From Alphaproteobacteria bacterium (GTDB lineage: Bacteria; Pseudomonadota; Alphaproteobacteria; Rhizobiales; Xanthobacteraceae), in NCBI GenBank assembly GCA_005884685.1, contig VBAH01000043.1, forward strand, positions 1 to 54,683: DNA of 54,683 bases. Direction: 5' to 3'. This document shows positions 41,269 to 48,977 of the stretch, in pieces (positions within the stretch are counted from its first letter, which is position 1; every line of letters starts with the position of its first letter). The translations under genes were made by a program, and so were the position numbers. The notes under the pieces were generated by a model. It did not search any database. It was not told the origin of the DNA and saw nothing but the letters and a program-made list of their open reading frames with translations.

Positions 41269-42513
41269 ATGAGCAAGGCGCTGACCGCATCATGGCAGGA
41301 CGTGTGGTTGCTTGACGGCGTGCGCACGCCGTTCGTCGATTACAACGGCGCTTTGGCGCAAATCTCGCCGATCGACCTGGGCATCAAGGCGGCGCGCGAG
41401 GTGTTCGCGCGTTCCGGTGCGTCGCCCGGCGATGTCGGCACCGTGATCACCGGCAACATGGCGCAGGCGAGCTTCGACGCCTACATGCTGCCGCGCCACA
41501 TCGGGCTTTACTCCGGCGTGCCGCTCGAGACGCCCGCCCACATGGTGCAGCGTGTGTGCGGCACCGGCATCGAAGTCTTGATGCAGGCGGCCGACACGAT
41601 CGCGCACCGGGGTATCGATCTCGCGCTCTGCGTCGGCACCGAGTCGATGAGCCGCAATCCGATCGCCGCCTACGCGCATCGCGGCGGTTTCCGCATGGGG
41701 CAGGTCGAGTTCAAGGATTTCCTCTGGGAAGCCCTGCTCGATGGTTCCGCCAACGTCACGATGGGCGACACGGCGGAAAACCTTGCGCGTCAGTATCAGA
41801 TCACACGCCCCGAAGTGGATGCGTACGCGGCGCGTTCGTTCGAGCGCGCCTTGAACGCCAAAGAGTCGGGCTTCCTGGCCGGCGAAATTGCGCCGGTGAA
41901 AACCGAGGAGTTCGCGCGCGGCGGTTATAGTGCGCGGGGCATCAGGCTCGCCCGCGAGACCAAGGAAATCGACCACGACACCCACATCCGGGCATCGTCG
42001 GTGGAGCAACTCGCGAAAATCCGCCCGGCCTTCGGCGGGGTGCAGACCGGCGGCAATTCGTCTGCCATCGTCGACGGGGCCGCCGCCGCGCTCGCGGCCT
42101 CCGGCGGCTACGCGCAGTCGCACGGCAAGGCGCCGCTCGCGCGCCTCGTCGCGGGTGCGGCGGCCGGCGTGCCGCCCGAGATCATGGGCATCGGCCCAGT
42201 GCCGGCGATCCAGGCGGTGCTGGAAAAAGCCGGCCTGACCCTCGCCGATATCGGCCGCTTCGAGATCAACGAGGCTTTCGGTGCGCAGGTGATGGCCTGC
42301 GCCCGGGCCCTCGATCTCGACGAGGACAGGCTCAACGTCAACGGCGGCGCGATCGCGATCGGCCACCCGCTCGGCGCGACCGGCGTGCGCCTTTCGGTTA
42401 CCTTGGCGCGCGAGTTGAAGCGCGCCAACCTGCGCTACGGCATTGCGTCCGCGTGCATCGGCGGCGGGCAGGGCATCGCGCTGCTGATCGAGAACGCGGA
42501 AGCGAAACACTAG
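41269..42513 (+). CDS. Thiolase (acyl-CoA acetyltransferase)
   Basis: This thiolase has 414 residues. The nucleophile Cys97 lies in QRVCGTGIEV, the His in NGGAIAIGHPLGATG near 365 and the second Cys in SACIGGGQG near 395. ASFDAYMLPRHIGLYSG and FEINEAFGAQV are typical. In this operon it is well placed to cleave a 3-keto-3-arylpropanoyl-CoA with CoA to give acetyl-CoA and a benzoyl-CoA-type product. Its ATG lies four bases after the ligase stop, with AAGG upstream. The substrate is inferred from context; a general acetoacetyl-CoA thiolase cannot be excluded. Confidence 0.93.
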   Translation: MSKALTASWQDVWLLDGVRTPFVDYNGALAQISPIDLGIKAAREVFARSGASPGDVGTVITGNMAQASFDAYMLPRHIGLYSGVPLETPAHMVQRVCGTGIEVLMQAADTIAHRGIDLALCVGTESMSRNPIAAYAHRGGFRMGQVEFKDFLWEALLDGSANVTMGDTAENLARQYQITRPEVDAYAARSFERALNAKESGFLAGEIAPVKTEEFARGGYSARGIRLARETKEIDHDTHIRASSVEQLAKIRPAFGGVQTGGNSSAIVDGAAAALAASGGYAQSHGKAPLARLVAGAAAGVPPEIMGIGPVPAIQAVLEKAGLTLADIGRFEINEAFGAQVMACARALDLDEDRLNVNGGAIAIGHPLGATGVRLSVTLARELKRANLRYGIASACIGGGQGIALLIENAEAKH

Positions 42514-42532
42514 ATTGTTGGGAGGGACGGAT

Positions 42533-43294
42533 ATGGACATCAAGGGACACGCCGCGATCGTCACAGGGGGCGGCTCGGGGCTCGGTGCTGCGACCGCGAG
42601 CGAGCTTTCCAAGGCCGGCGCCAAGGTCGCGCTGCTCGACGTCAACATGGATGCGGCGAACGCGCACGCGAAAGAGATCGGTGGCATCGCGATCAAGTGC
42701 GATGTGTCGGATTCAGCGAGCGCGGAGGCCGCCATCAAGGAGGCCAACGCCAAGAATGGCGTCGCGCGCATTCTGGTCAACTGTGCCGGCATCGGCAAAG
42801 CCGGCCGCATCGTCGGGCGCGAAGGACCGATGCCGCTCGGCAACTACGAGCAGGTGATCAAGGTGAACCTGATCGGCTCGTTCAACACGCTGCGCCTGTT
42901 TGCTGCGGATCTCTCCAAGGCCGAGGCGATGGAGGAGGGCGAACGCGGCGTCGCGATCAACACCGCGTCGGTCGCAGCCTTCGACGGCCAGATCGGGCAG
43001 GCGGCCTATTCGTCCTCCAAAGGCGGCATCGTGGCGTTGACCTTGCCGGCCGCGCGCGAACTGGCGCAATTCGGCATTCGTGTCTGCGCGATCGCGCCCG
43101 GCATCTTCTACACGCCAATGTTGATGGGGCTGACCGAGGAGATCCGCGCCGGGCTCGCGGCATCGATCCCGTTCCCGCAGGTGCTCGGCAAGCCGGAGCA
43201 ATACGCCGCGCTGGCGCGCCACATCGTGGAAAACCGCTATCTCAACGGCGAGGTGATCCGGTTGGATGGCGCACTGCGCATGGCGCCGAAATAA
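42533..43294 (+). CDS. SDR dehydrogenase, 3-hydroxyacyl-CoA (HSD10-like) type
   Basis: This SDR of 253 residues has the complete catalytic set: TGGGSGLG at 11-18, Asp36 in LLDVN indicating NAD preference, NCAG near 83, Ser146, Tyr159 and Lys163 (YSSSKGG). The pattern SVAAFDGQIGQAAYSSSKGG and the C-terminal RLDGALRMAPK match 3-hydroxyacyl-CoA dehydrogenases of the HSD17B10 group. In this operon it would oxidise the 3-hydroxy-3-aryl-propanoyl-CoA before thiolysis. GGGAGGGA lies upstream of the ATG. The stop overlaps the thioesterase start by one base (TAATG). Confidence 0.92.
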   Translation: MDIKGHAAIVTGGGSGLGAATASELSKAGAKVALLDVNMDAANAHAKEIGGIAIKCDVSDSASAEAAIKEANAKNGVARILVNCAGIGKAGRIVGREGPMPLGNYEQVIKVNLIGSFNTLRLFAADLSKAEAMEEGERGVAINTASVAAFDGQIGQAAYSSSKGGIVALTLPAARELAQFGIRVCAIAPGIFYTPMLMGLTEEIRAGLAASIPFPQVLGKPEQYAALARHIVENRYLNGEVIRLDGALRMAPK

Positions 43295-43722
43295 TGCCCT
43301 ACCTCACCAACACGACATCCCGCCGCATCCAGTGGGGCGAGTGCGATCCTGCCGGCATCGTGTTCTACCCGCGCTACTTCGAGATGTTCGACGCCGCGAC
43401 CACGGCGATGTTCTCGGCCGCGACGGGGCTGACCAAGTACCAGATGTTTACGACCTACCAGTTTGCCGGCTATCCGATGGTCGACACGCGCGCGCGGTTC
43501 CTCGTTCCGTGCCGCTTCGGCGACGACGTGACGATCGAAACCACGATGACCGAGGCGAAGCGCTCGAGCTTTCTCATCACGCATCATCTCAAGAAGGACG
43601 GCGCGCTCGCGGTCGAGGCGTTCGAGACGCGCGTCTGGGTCGGGCGCGACCCGGCGGATCAATCCAGGATCAAGTCGCAGCCGATCCCGGCCGAGGTGCT
43701 CGCGCGGCTTTCCCGTTCTTGA
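43294..43722 (+). CDS. 4-hydroxybenzoyl-CoA thioesterase-like hot-dog protein
   Basis: This thioesterase has 142 residues. The 4HBT active-site motif is clear at the N-terminus: RIQWGECDPAGIVFYPRYFE with Asp18 as the expected catalytic residue. Hydrolysis of a hydroxybenzoyl-CoA to the free acid would complete the shortening pathway in this operon. The start overlaps the dehydrogenase stop. Its last 53 bases overlap, in opposite orientation, the end of the MarR-family gene, so the two 3' ends are antisense to each other. Confidence 0.91.
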   Translation: MPYLTNTTSRRIQWGECDPAGIVFYPRYFEMFDAATTAMFSAATGLTKYQMFTTYQFAGYPMVDTRARFLVPCRFGDDVTIETTMTEAKRSSFLITHHLKKDGALAVEAFETRVWVGRDPADQSRIKSQPIPAEVLARLSRS

Positions 43723-44215
43723 GCCGGGCCGCGCGTCCGTCCGCGATCTCGCGCAGCAGCGCGATCAGCGCGTCGCGGCCTTCCTCGCCGACCTTGCCCA
43801 CCATGCGGCTCTCGTGCGCCTTCAGCACCGGCTTGAGCCTGCGCATCAGCGCGGCGCCATCCGCCGTGAGGTGTAGCGCATAGGAGCGCTTGTCGCGCGC
43901 GGTTTGCCGCCGCTCGGCGAGGCCGCGCTGCTCCAGCTCGTCGAGCATGCCGACGAAATTTGTGCGCTTGATGCCGAGCGCCTCGGCGACCTGGCTCTGC
44001 GTCAGCCCGGGATTGCGCTCGATCACGGTGAGCACGGAAAATTGCGCCGGCCGGATGTCGAACGGCGCAAATGCGGCGAAGAAATCCTGGAACACCGCAA
44101 GCTGCGCGCGCCGCAACACATAGCCGGTCAGCTCGGGCAGCGGCCCGAGATCCACGTGCACCTTGTTCCTGTTGTTGCCCACCGGCTGCGCATAGGCGAA
44201 CCGGGCGACCCGCAC
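43670..44215 (-). CDS. MarR-family transcriptional regulator (CouR/FerR-like context)
   Basis: This winged-helix regulator has up to 181 residues. The DNA-binding part is seen as LTQSQVAEALGIKRTNFVGMLDELEQRGLAERRQ with the wing DKRSYALHLTADGAAL (read in parts). The helix before it, AQFSVLTVIERNPG, is typical of MarR. The start is uncertain: GTG at 44215 is taken, and in-frame GTG codons slightly downstream are alternatives. It lies between the CoA-pathway genes and the TRAP importer and is divergent from the importer. MarR proteins such as CouR and FerR repress hydroxycinnamate genes and respond to the CoA ester, so that role is likely here by context. Confidence 0.88.
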   Translation of the reverse strand: MRVARFAYAQPVGNNRNKVHVDLGPLPELTGYVLRRAQLAVFQDFFAAFAPFDIRPAQFSVLTVIERNPGLTQSQVAEALGIKRTNFVGMLDELEQRGLAERRQTARDKRSYALHLTADGAALMRRLKPVLKAHESRMVGKVGEEGRDALIALLREIADGRAARLKNGKAARAPRPGSAAT

Positions 44216-44288
44216 AAGCGCGTTCTGGGACGATTCCGGGCGCGGCCGGAACGGCTTCGCGGTTGTCTCGCGCGGCCCGCGCCGCTAG

Positions 44289-44319
44289 TGTTGCGGCAAC
44301 GGCGACAGATTAAAATGTG
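44289..44319 (+). promoter_or_regulatory. Possible MarR operator/promoter upstream of dctP
   Basis: A short inverted repeat GTTGCGGCAAC (44290-44300) precedes TAAAAT (44311-44316), which looks like a -10 box, and the dctP ribosome-binding site GGGAGGG. It lies in the 124-base gap between the divergent MarR and TRAP genes. Spacing to a -35 box is not ideal. Confidence 0.25.
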
Positions 44320-44338
44320 CCTAACGGGAGGGATTTTC

Positions 44339-45358
44339 ATGCGATTCAAACTGGTCGCGCTCAGCGCCGCGCTGGTGCTGAGCGCCGGCATTGCGTCGGC
44401 GCAGGACAAGACATTCGAGCTGCGCCTCGCGCACTGGGTGCCGCCGTCGCATCCGCTGCAGAAGGCGCTGGAAGACTGGGGCGCCTCGGTCGAGAAGGCT
44501 TCGAACGGCACCATCAAGTACAAGGTCTATCCCTCGCAGCAGCTCGGCAAGGCGTTCGACCATTACGACATGGCGCGCGACGGCATCGCCGACCTGACCT
44601 ACGTCAATCCCGGCTATCAGCCTGGCCGCTTCCCCATCATTGGCGCGGGCGAATTGCCGTTCCTGATCGCAAACGCCAAGGGCGGTTCGCAGGCGCTCGA
44701 TGCCTGGTACCGCAAGCATGCCGACAAGGAAATGAAGGACGTGAAATTCTGCCTCGCCTTCGTGCACGATCCAGGCTCGTTTCACTCCAAGGCGAAGAAG
44801 ATCGTCGTGCCCGGCGACATCAACGGCATGAAGATCCGCCCCGCGCATGCCACCATGGCGACGCTCGTCACCCAGCTCGGCGGCACCAACGTGCAGTCGA
44901 GCGCGCCGGAGGTGCGCGACATCCTGGAGAAGGGGGTTGCCGACGCGGTGACATTCCCGTGGGGCTCGGTGCCGCTGTTCGGCATCGATAAGGTCACCAA
45001 GTATCACATGGACGTGCCGCTCTACGCGACGACCTTCGCATTCGTGTTCAACAAGGCGACCTACGGCCAGATGTCGGCAGCGCAGAAGAAGGTGATCGAC
45101 GATCACTGCACCAACGAATGGGCCGGCAAGGTCGCGGGACCGTGGGCCGATTTCGAGCACGCCGGCATCGCCAAGCTGAAAGCCGAGGCGGGCCACGAGG
45201 TCTACACGCTCTCCGACGCGCAGGTTGCCGAGTGGAAGAAGGCGGCCGAACCGCTCGAGAAGAGCTGGGCCGACAACGTCAAGAAGGCGGGCGGCGACCC
45301 TGACGCCATCATGAAGGACCTGAAGGCGACGCTCGCCAAGTACAGCGCGGCGTATTGA
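44339..45358 (+). CDS. dctP: TRAP transporter solute-binding protein DctP
   Basis: This periplasmic binding protein has 339 residues. The signal MRFKLVALSAALVLSAGIASA is cut before QDKTF. The DctP fold is visible in FELRLAHWVPPSHPLQKALE, KYKVYPSQQLGKAFDHYDMA and GMKIRPAHATMATLVTQLGG. Position 44339 is supported by GGGAGGG seven bases upstream. It is the first gene of a DctPQM importer next to a hydroxycinnamate operon. TRAP proteins of this type bind aromatic acids such as p-coumarate in related bacteria, so an aromatic ligand is likely though unproven. Confidence 0.94.
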   Translation: MRFKLVALSAALVLSAGIASAQDKTFELRLAHWVPPSHPLQKALEDWGASVEKASNGTIKYKVYPSQQLGKAFDHYDMARDGIADLTYVNPGYQPGRFPIIGAGELPFLIANAKGGSQALDAWYRKHADKEMKDVKFCLAFVHDPGSFHSKAKKIVVPGDINGMKIRPAHATMATLVTQLGGTNVQSSAPEVRDILEKGVADAVTFPWGSVPLFGIDKVTKYHMDVPLYATTFAFVFNKATYGQMSAAQKKVIDDHCTNEWAGKVAGPWADFEHAGIAKLKAEAGHEVYTLSDAQVAEWKKAAEPLEKSWADNVKKAGGDPDAIMKDLKATLAKYSAAY

Positions 45359-45397
45359 GGGAGCGCCACTGACAACGGACGGCGGCGACACCTCCAG

Positions 45398-45506
45398 CCC
45401 TCATCCTGAGGAGGCCGCGCAGCGGCCGTCTCGAAGGATGGCCACACGCTCGGAGTATGCCGCCATCCTTCGAGACGCGGCCCATCAGCGCTCCTCGGGA
45501 TGAGGA
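45398..45506. repeat. Palindromic repeat, family G (CCCTCATCCTGAGGAG...)
   Basis: The outer arms are CCCTCATCCTGAGGAG and CTCCTCGGGATGAGG. The inner arms GTCTCGAAGGATGG and CCATCCTTCGAGAC are perfect complements. It is the only copy here. It lies between dctP and dctQ, where a stem-loop could protect the dctP transcript and give more binding protein than permease. Confidence 0.9.
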
Positions 45507-45536
45507 CGGAGACTGAGGCGCCGAAGGGGGGATGGC

Positions 45537-46052
45537 GTGAACGCGCGATATATGGATCGCTTCATCGACTCGATCGAGTGGATCGCGGCGATCTTCGTCG
45601 GCGTGGTGGCGGCGGACGTGTTCATCTCGATCACGCTGCGCTATTTCTTCGGCATCCAGATCCCCGACGCCTATGATTTCGGCCAGCTCCTGCTCGGCAT
45701 CCTGATCTTCTGGGGCATTGCGGCGACCTCGTATCGCGGCACCCACATCACCGTCGATCTCGTCTACGCCAATATCCCGCCGGCCTGGCAGCGCGCGATG
45801 GACGTATTTGCCACGCTGGTGCTGCTGTTCGTCGTCTCGGTGCAGACCTACACGCTGTTCGACAAGGTGGTCGCGACGCGCGAGGCCAATCTGCAGACCT
45901 TCGACCTGCGCCTGCCGGTATGGCCATTCTTCGCACTGGCATGGATCGGCGATCTCGCGGCAGTGCTGCTGATCGCGGTGCGCACGTATCGGCTGATCTT
46001 CCATCCCGAGTTGATGCGGAAGCCCGACGAACTGACGAGGGCGGTCGAATGA
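45537..46052 (+). CDS. dctQ: TRAP transporter small permease DctQ
   Basis: This inner-membrane protein of 171 residues has four hydrophobic segments. Typical DctQ sequence is seen in DVFISITLRYFFGIQIPDAY and FWGIAATSYRGTHITVDLVY. It is read from GTG 45537, with AAGGGGGG six bases upstream; an ATG five codons later is an alternative. It overlaps dctM by four bases (ATGA). Confidence 0.9.
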   Translation: MNARYMDRFIDSIEWIAAIFVGVVAADVFISITLRYFFGIQIPDAYDFGQLLLGILIFWGIAATSYRGTHITVDLVYANIPPAWQRAMDVFATLVLLFVVSVQTYTLFDKVVATREANLQTFDLRLPVWPFFALAWIGDLAAVLLIAVRTYRLIFHPELMRKPDELTRAVE

Positions 46053-47347
46053 GCGCCGATGCCGTTGCCGTCATCGGCTTTGTCAGCCTGTTCGTGCTGA
46101 TGCTCCTGCGCGTGCCGGTCGGCATGGCGATGGGGCTCGTCGGCGTCTCCGGTTTTGCCTACCTCACCTCGGGCGGCCCGGCGCTGAAGATCGTCGGCCA
46201 CACCACGATGCGTACCGTGACCGACTTCAATTTCGCCGTGGTGCCGCTGTTTCTGCTGATGGGCGCGTTCGCGACGACGTCGGGCATGAGCCGCGAGCTG
46301 TTCCGCGCCGCCAATGCGTTTCTCGGTCACCTCCGCGGCGGGCTCGGCATCGCCACCATCGCGGCGTGCGGCGGGTTTGCGGCGATCTGCGGCTCCTCGG
46401 TCGCGACCGCCGCGACGTTCTCCAAGGTGGCGTACCCGGAGATGCGCCGCTTCGGTTATCCCCAGTCATTCGCCACCGGCGTGATCGCGGCCGGCGGCAC
46501 GCTCGGCATCATGATCCCGCCCTCGACGGTGTTTGCAATCTACGGGCTGATCACCGAGCAGGACGTCGGCAAGCTGTTCATCGCCGGCATCGTGCCTGGT
46601 CTGCTGGCGATCTCGATGTACATGGTCACCATCACGCTGATCGGCTACGCGCGCCCGGGCTTTCTGCCCGCAGGGCAGCCCACGCCATGGAATGAGCGGC
46701 TCTCTGCGCTGAAGGACATCTGGGCGACCTTGCTGCTGTTCTCGTTCGTGATCGGCGGGCTTTACGGCGGGCTGTTCACCGCGACGGAAGCGGCCGGCGC
46801 GGGCGCCGGCGGCGCGTTCCTCATCGGGCTCGCGCGCCGCAAGCTAACGGGCCCCGACATCCTGCGCGCGCTGCTCGAGACCACGCGCGTCACCGCGGCG
46901 GTCTTCACCATCCTGATCGGCGCGCTGCTGTTCGGCTATTTCCTCACCATCACGCAGACCCCGCAGAAGGTCACCGCGTTCCTCACCGGCCTCGGCATCG
47001 GCTCCTACGGCGTGCTCACGCTGATCATGTTGATGTACCTCGTGCTCGGCTGCCTGATGGACGCGCTCGCAATGATCATTCTGACCGTGCCGATCATCTT
47101 CCCGGTGATCAAGGAGCTCGGCTTCGACCCGATCTGGTTCGGCGTTATCATCGTGATGACGGTCGAGCTCGGGCTGATCCATCCGCCGGTCGGCATGAAC
47201 ATCTTCGTGATCAAGAGCGTGATCGAGGACGCGAAGATCTCGACCATCTTCTACGGCGTGATGCCGTTCATCGTCACCGACATCCTGCGGTTGATCATCC
47301 TGATCGCGTTCCCCATCATCGCGCTGTGGCTGCCGTCGAGGATGTAG
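46049..47347 (+). CDS. dctM: TRAP transporter large permease DctM
   Basis: This large TRAP permease has 432 residues and about twelve hydrophobic segments. DctM signatures are LRVPVGMAMGLVG near the N-terminus, VPLFLLMGAFATTSGMSREL, AICGSSVATAATFSKVAYPE, IAAGGTLGIMIPPSTVFAIY and VELGLIHPPVGMNIFVIKSV. It forms the ion-coupled channel with DctQ for ligand delivered by DctP. Its TAG stop is the first three bases of a family C palindrome, which follows at once and may end the transcript. Confidence 0.95.
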   Translation: MSADAVAVIGFVSLFVLMLLRVPVGMAMGLVGVSGFAYLTSGGPALKIVGHTTMRTVTDFNFAVVPLFLLMGAFATTSGMSRELFRAANAFLGHLRGGLGIATIAACGGFAAICGSSVATAATFSKVAYPEMRRFGYPQSFATGVIAAGGTLGIMIPPSTVFAIYGLITEQDVGKLFIAGIVPGLLAISMYMVTITLIGYARPGFLPAGQPTPWNERLSALKDIWATLLLFSFVIGGLYGGLFTATEAAGAGAGGAFLIGLARRKLTGPDILRALLETTRVTAAVFTILIGALLFGYFLTITQTPQKVTAFLTGLGIGSYGVLTLIMLMYLVLGCLMDALAMIILTVPIIFPVIKELGFDPIWFGVIIVMTVELGLIHPPVGMNIFVIKSVIEDAKISTIFYGVMPFIVTDILRLIILIAFPIIALWLPSRM

Positions 47348-47430
47348 CCCGGATGAAGCGAAGCCCAATCCGGGACAAGTCTGTCCGCGGGTGTGATCCC
47401 GGATTTTGCTGACGCTCCATCCGGGCTACG
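47345..47430. repeat. Palindromic repeat, family C
   Basis: It begins TAGCCCGGATGAAGCGAAGC, the first three bases being the dctM stop codon. The right arm is GACGCTCCATCCGGGCTACG. It lies between dctM and the haloalkane dehalogenase gene, ending eight bases before the latter's start. Confidence 0.9.
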
Positions 47431-47438
47431 CTCCGGCG

Positions 47439-48329
47439 ATGCCGATCTCCGCCAAACCCTTCGCGCCGAAGAAATTCGCCACCGTCACCGGCCGCCGCAT
47501 GGCCTATATCGAGGAGGGCGCGGGCGACGCGATCGTGTTCCAGCATGGCAACCCGACCTCGTCCTATCTCTGGCGCAACGTGATGCCGCACTGCGCCGGG
47601 CTCGGCCGGTTGATCGCCTGCGACCTGATCGGCATGGGCGATTCGGACAAACTGCCAGATTCGGGGCCCGGCCGTTACAGCTATGCGGAGCAGCGCGACT
47701 ACCTGTTTGGGCTGTGGGACCAACTCGCGCTCGGCAATCGCATCGTCTTCGTGATCCACGACTGGGGCTCGGCACTCGGCTTCGAGTGGGCGCGCCGCAA
47801 CCCGAAGCGCGTCGCCGGCATCGCCTACATGGAGGCGCTCGTCACGCCGGTGACCTGGGCCGACTGGCCGGAGAATGCGCGCCGCGCGTTCCAGGGTTTT
47901 CGCTCGGACGGCGGCGAGGAGATGATTTTGCAGAAGAACATGTTCGTCGAGCGCGTGCTGCCCGGCTCGGTGCTGCGCAAGCTCTCGGATAACGAGATGG
48001 CCGAGTACCGCCGGCCGTTCGCCAATCCCGGCGAGGACCGCCGCCCGACACTCACCTGGCCGCGCCAGATCCCGGTCGAGGGCGAGCCCGCCGATGTCGT
48101 GGCGGTGGTCGCGGATTATTCGGCTTGGCTCGCCAAATCCGAGGTGCCGAAGCTGTTCATCAATGCCGAGCCCGGCTCGATCCTCACCGGGCGACAGCGC
48201 GAGGTGTGCCGCGCCTGGCCGAACCAGACCGAGATCACAGTCCCGGGCCTGCATTTCCTGCAGGAGGATAGCCCGGATGAGATCGGAGAGGCGGTCGCGG
48301 ATTTCGTGCGGCGGGTGCGCCGTTCATAG
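47439..48329 (+). CDS. dhaA: Haloalkane dehalogenase (LinB/DbjA-like)
   Basis: This alpha/beta hydrolase has 296 residues. All five catalytic positions of the LinB-type haloalkane dehalogenases are visible with LinB numbering: Asn38 ([12 protein letters not shown]), nucleophile Asp108 and halide-binding Trp109 ([12 protein letters not shown]), acid Glu132 ([16 protein letters not shown]) and His272 ([15 protein letters not shown]). The enzyme splits carbon-halogen bonds to an alcohol and halide. Position 47439 gives the family length. The upstream palindrome ends eight bases before it and no strong ribosome-binding site is seen. The TAG stop is again the start of a family C palindrome. Its natural role is unclear, as no other dehalogenation gene is nearby. 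Confidence 0.93.
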   Translation: MPISAKPFAPKKFATVTGRRMAYIEEGAGDAIVFQHGNPTSSYLWRNVMPHCAGLGRLIACDLIGMGDSDKLPDSGPGRYSYAEQRDYLFGLWDQLALGNRIVFVIHDWGSALGFEWARRNPKRVAGIAYMEALVTPVTWADWPENARRAFQGFRSDGGEEMILQKNMFVERVLPGSVLRKLSDNEMAEYRRPFANPGEDRRPTLTWPRQIPVEGEPADVVAVVADYSAWLAKSEVPKLFINAEPGSILTGRQREVCRAWPNQTEITVPGLHFLQEDSPDEIGEAVADFVRRVRRS

Positions 48330-48410
48330 CCCGGATGAAGCGAAGCGAAATCCGGGGCGATTGCATCACGTGAGACCGCCCCGCATTACGCTTCGCTCCA
48401 TGCGGGCTAC
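48327..48410. repeat. Palindromic repeat, family C, between convergent genes
   Basis: It begins TAGCCCGGATGAAGCGAAGC, with the first three bases acting as the dehalogenase stop. The right arm is GCTTCGCTCCATGCGGGCTA. It separates the dehalogenase gene from the convergent monooxygenase gene and may terminate both. Confidence 0.9.
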
Positions 48411-48420
48411 GAAGAGCCGA

Positions 48421-48723
48421 TCACACCGGCTTGAGCACGTGGATCACGCGGCCCGCCAGCATGTCCTTGGTCTTCGCCCCGTAGGCCTTCATGTGCGGCG
48501 CTGCGGCGTGCGCCTTGAGATGATCCTCACTCTCCCACTTCTCGATCACCACGAAGGTATCCGGCCCGAACGTCGCATTGCCCATGGTTTCGATGTCGCT
48601 CGCCGCGCCGTATTCGATGCAGCCGGCCTCCGCGCGCACCGCAGGGACATTCGCCTGGAAAAGCTCCAGCACCGCGGCGCGCTGTCCCGGCTTGGCGGTG
48701 ATGATGGCGATAACGTGGATCAT
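48421..48723 (-). CDS. Antibiotic-biosynthesis-monooxygenase (ABM/YgiN-like) protein
   Basis: This small protein of 100 residues has the dimeric alpha/beta barrel ABM domain: MIHVIAIITAKPGQRAAVLE at the start, then VRAEAGCIEYGA, FVVIEKWESEDHLKAHAAAP and HMKAYGAK. Members include quinol monooxygenase YgiN and heme-degrading enzymes. GGGAGGA precedes the ATG at 48723. It reads alone on the minus strand, convergent with the dehalogenase gene. The substrate is unknown. Confidence 0.87.
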   Translation of the reverse strand: MIHVIAIITAKPGQRAAVLELFQANVPAVRAEAGCIEYGAASDIETMGNATFGPDTFVVIEKWESEDHLKAHAAAPHMKAYGAKTKDMLAGRVIHVLKPV

Positions 48724-48795
48724 GGTTCCTCCCGAGTTTTCCCTAAATTCACGGGACTATCTCACTCCGCTCACCCCCGCGAAAGCCATCTTGAT

Positions 48796-48909
48796 GTCAT
48801 CCCGGCCGAGCGAAGCGAGAGCCGGGATCCATAACCACTGCCCTCACGATATCGCTCCAGTGATGGTTATGGATCCCGGATAGCCGCCTGCGGCGGCTTC
48901 CGGGATGAC
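48796..48909. repeat. Palindromic repeat, family A
   Basis: The left arm GTCATCCCGGCCGAGCGAAG pairs with the right end GCCTGCGGCGGCTTCCGGGA plus TGAC. An inner GGGATCCATAACCA/TGGTTATGGATCCC pair is perfect. It lies in the 254-base gap between the divergent monooxygenase and iorA genes, upstream of both, so it is not a terminator here. Confidence 0.9.
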
Positions 48910-48977
48910 ATCGGAGATGCGCTCGCATCACGCCGCCGCTCTGCTATAACGGCACCGAATACCGGTGGATTTTCACG

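Noticed and set aside
7237-48410. Family C elements as insertion sequences
   Set aside because: They are about 80 bases, carry no transposase, and no target duplications are evident. They fit non-autonomous or REP-like elements better.
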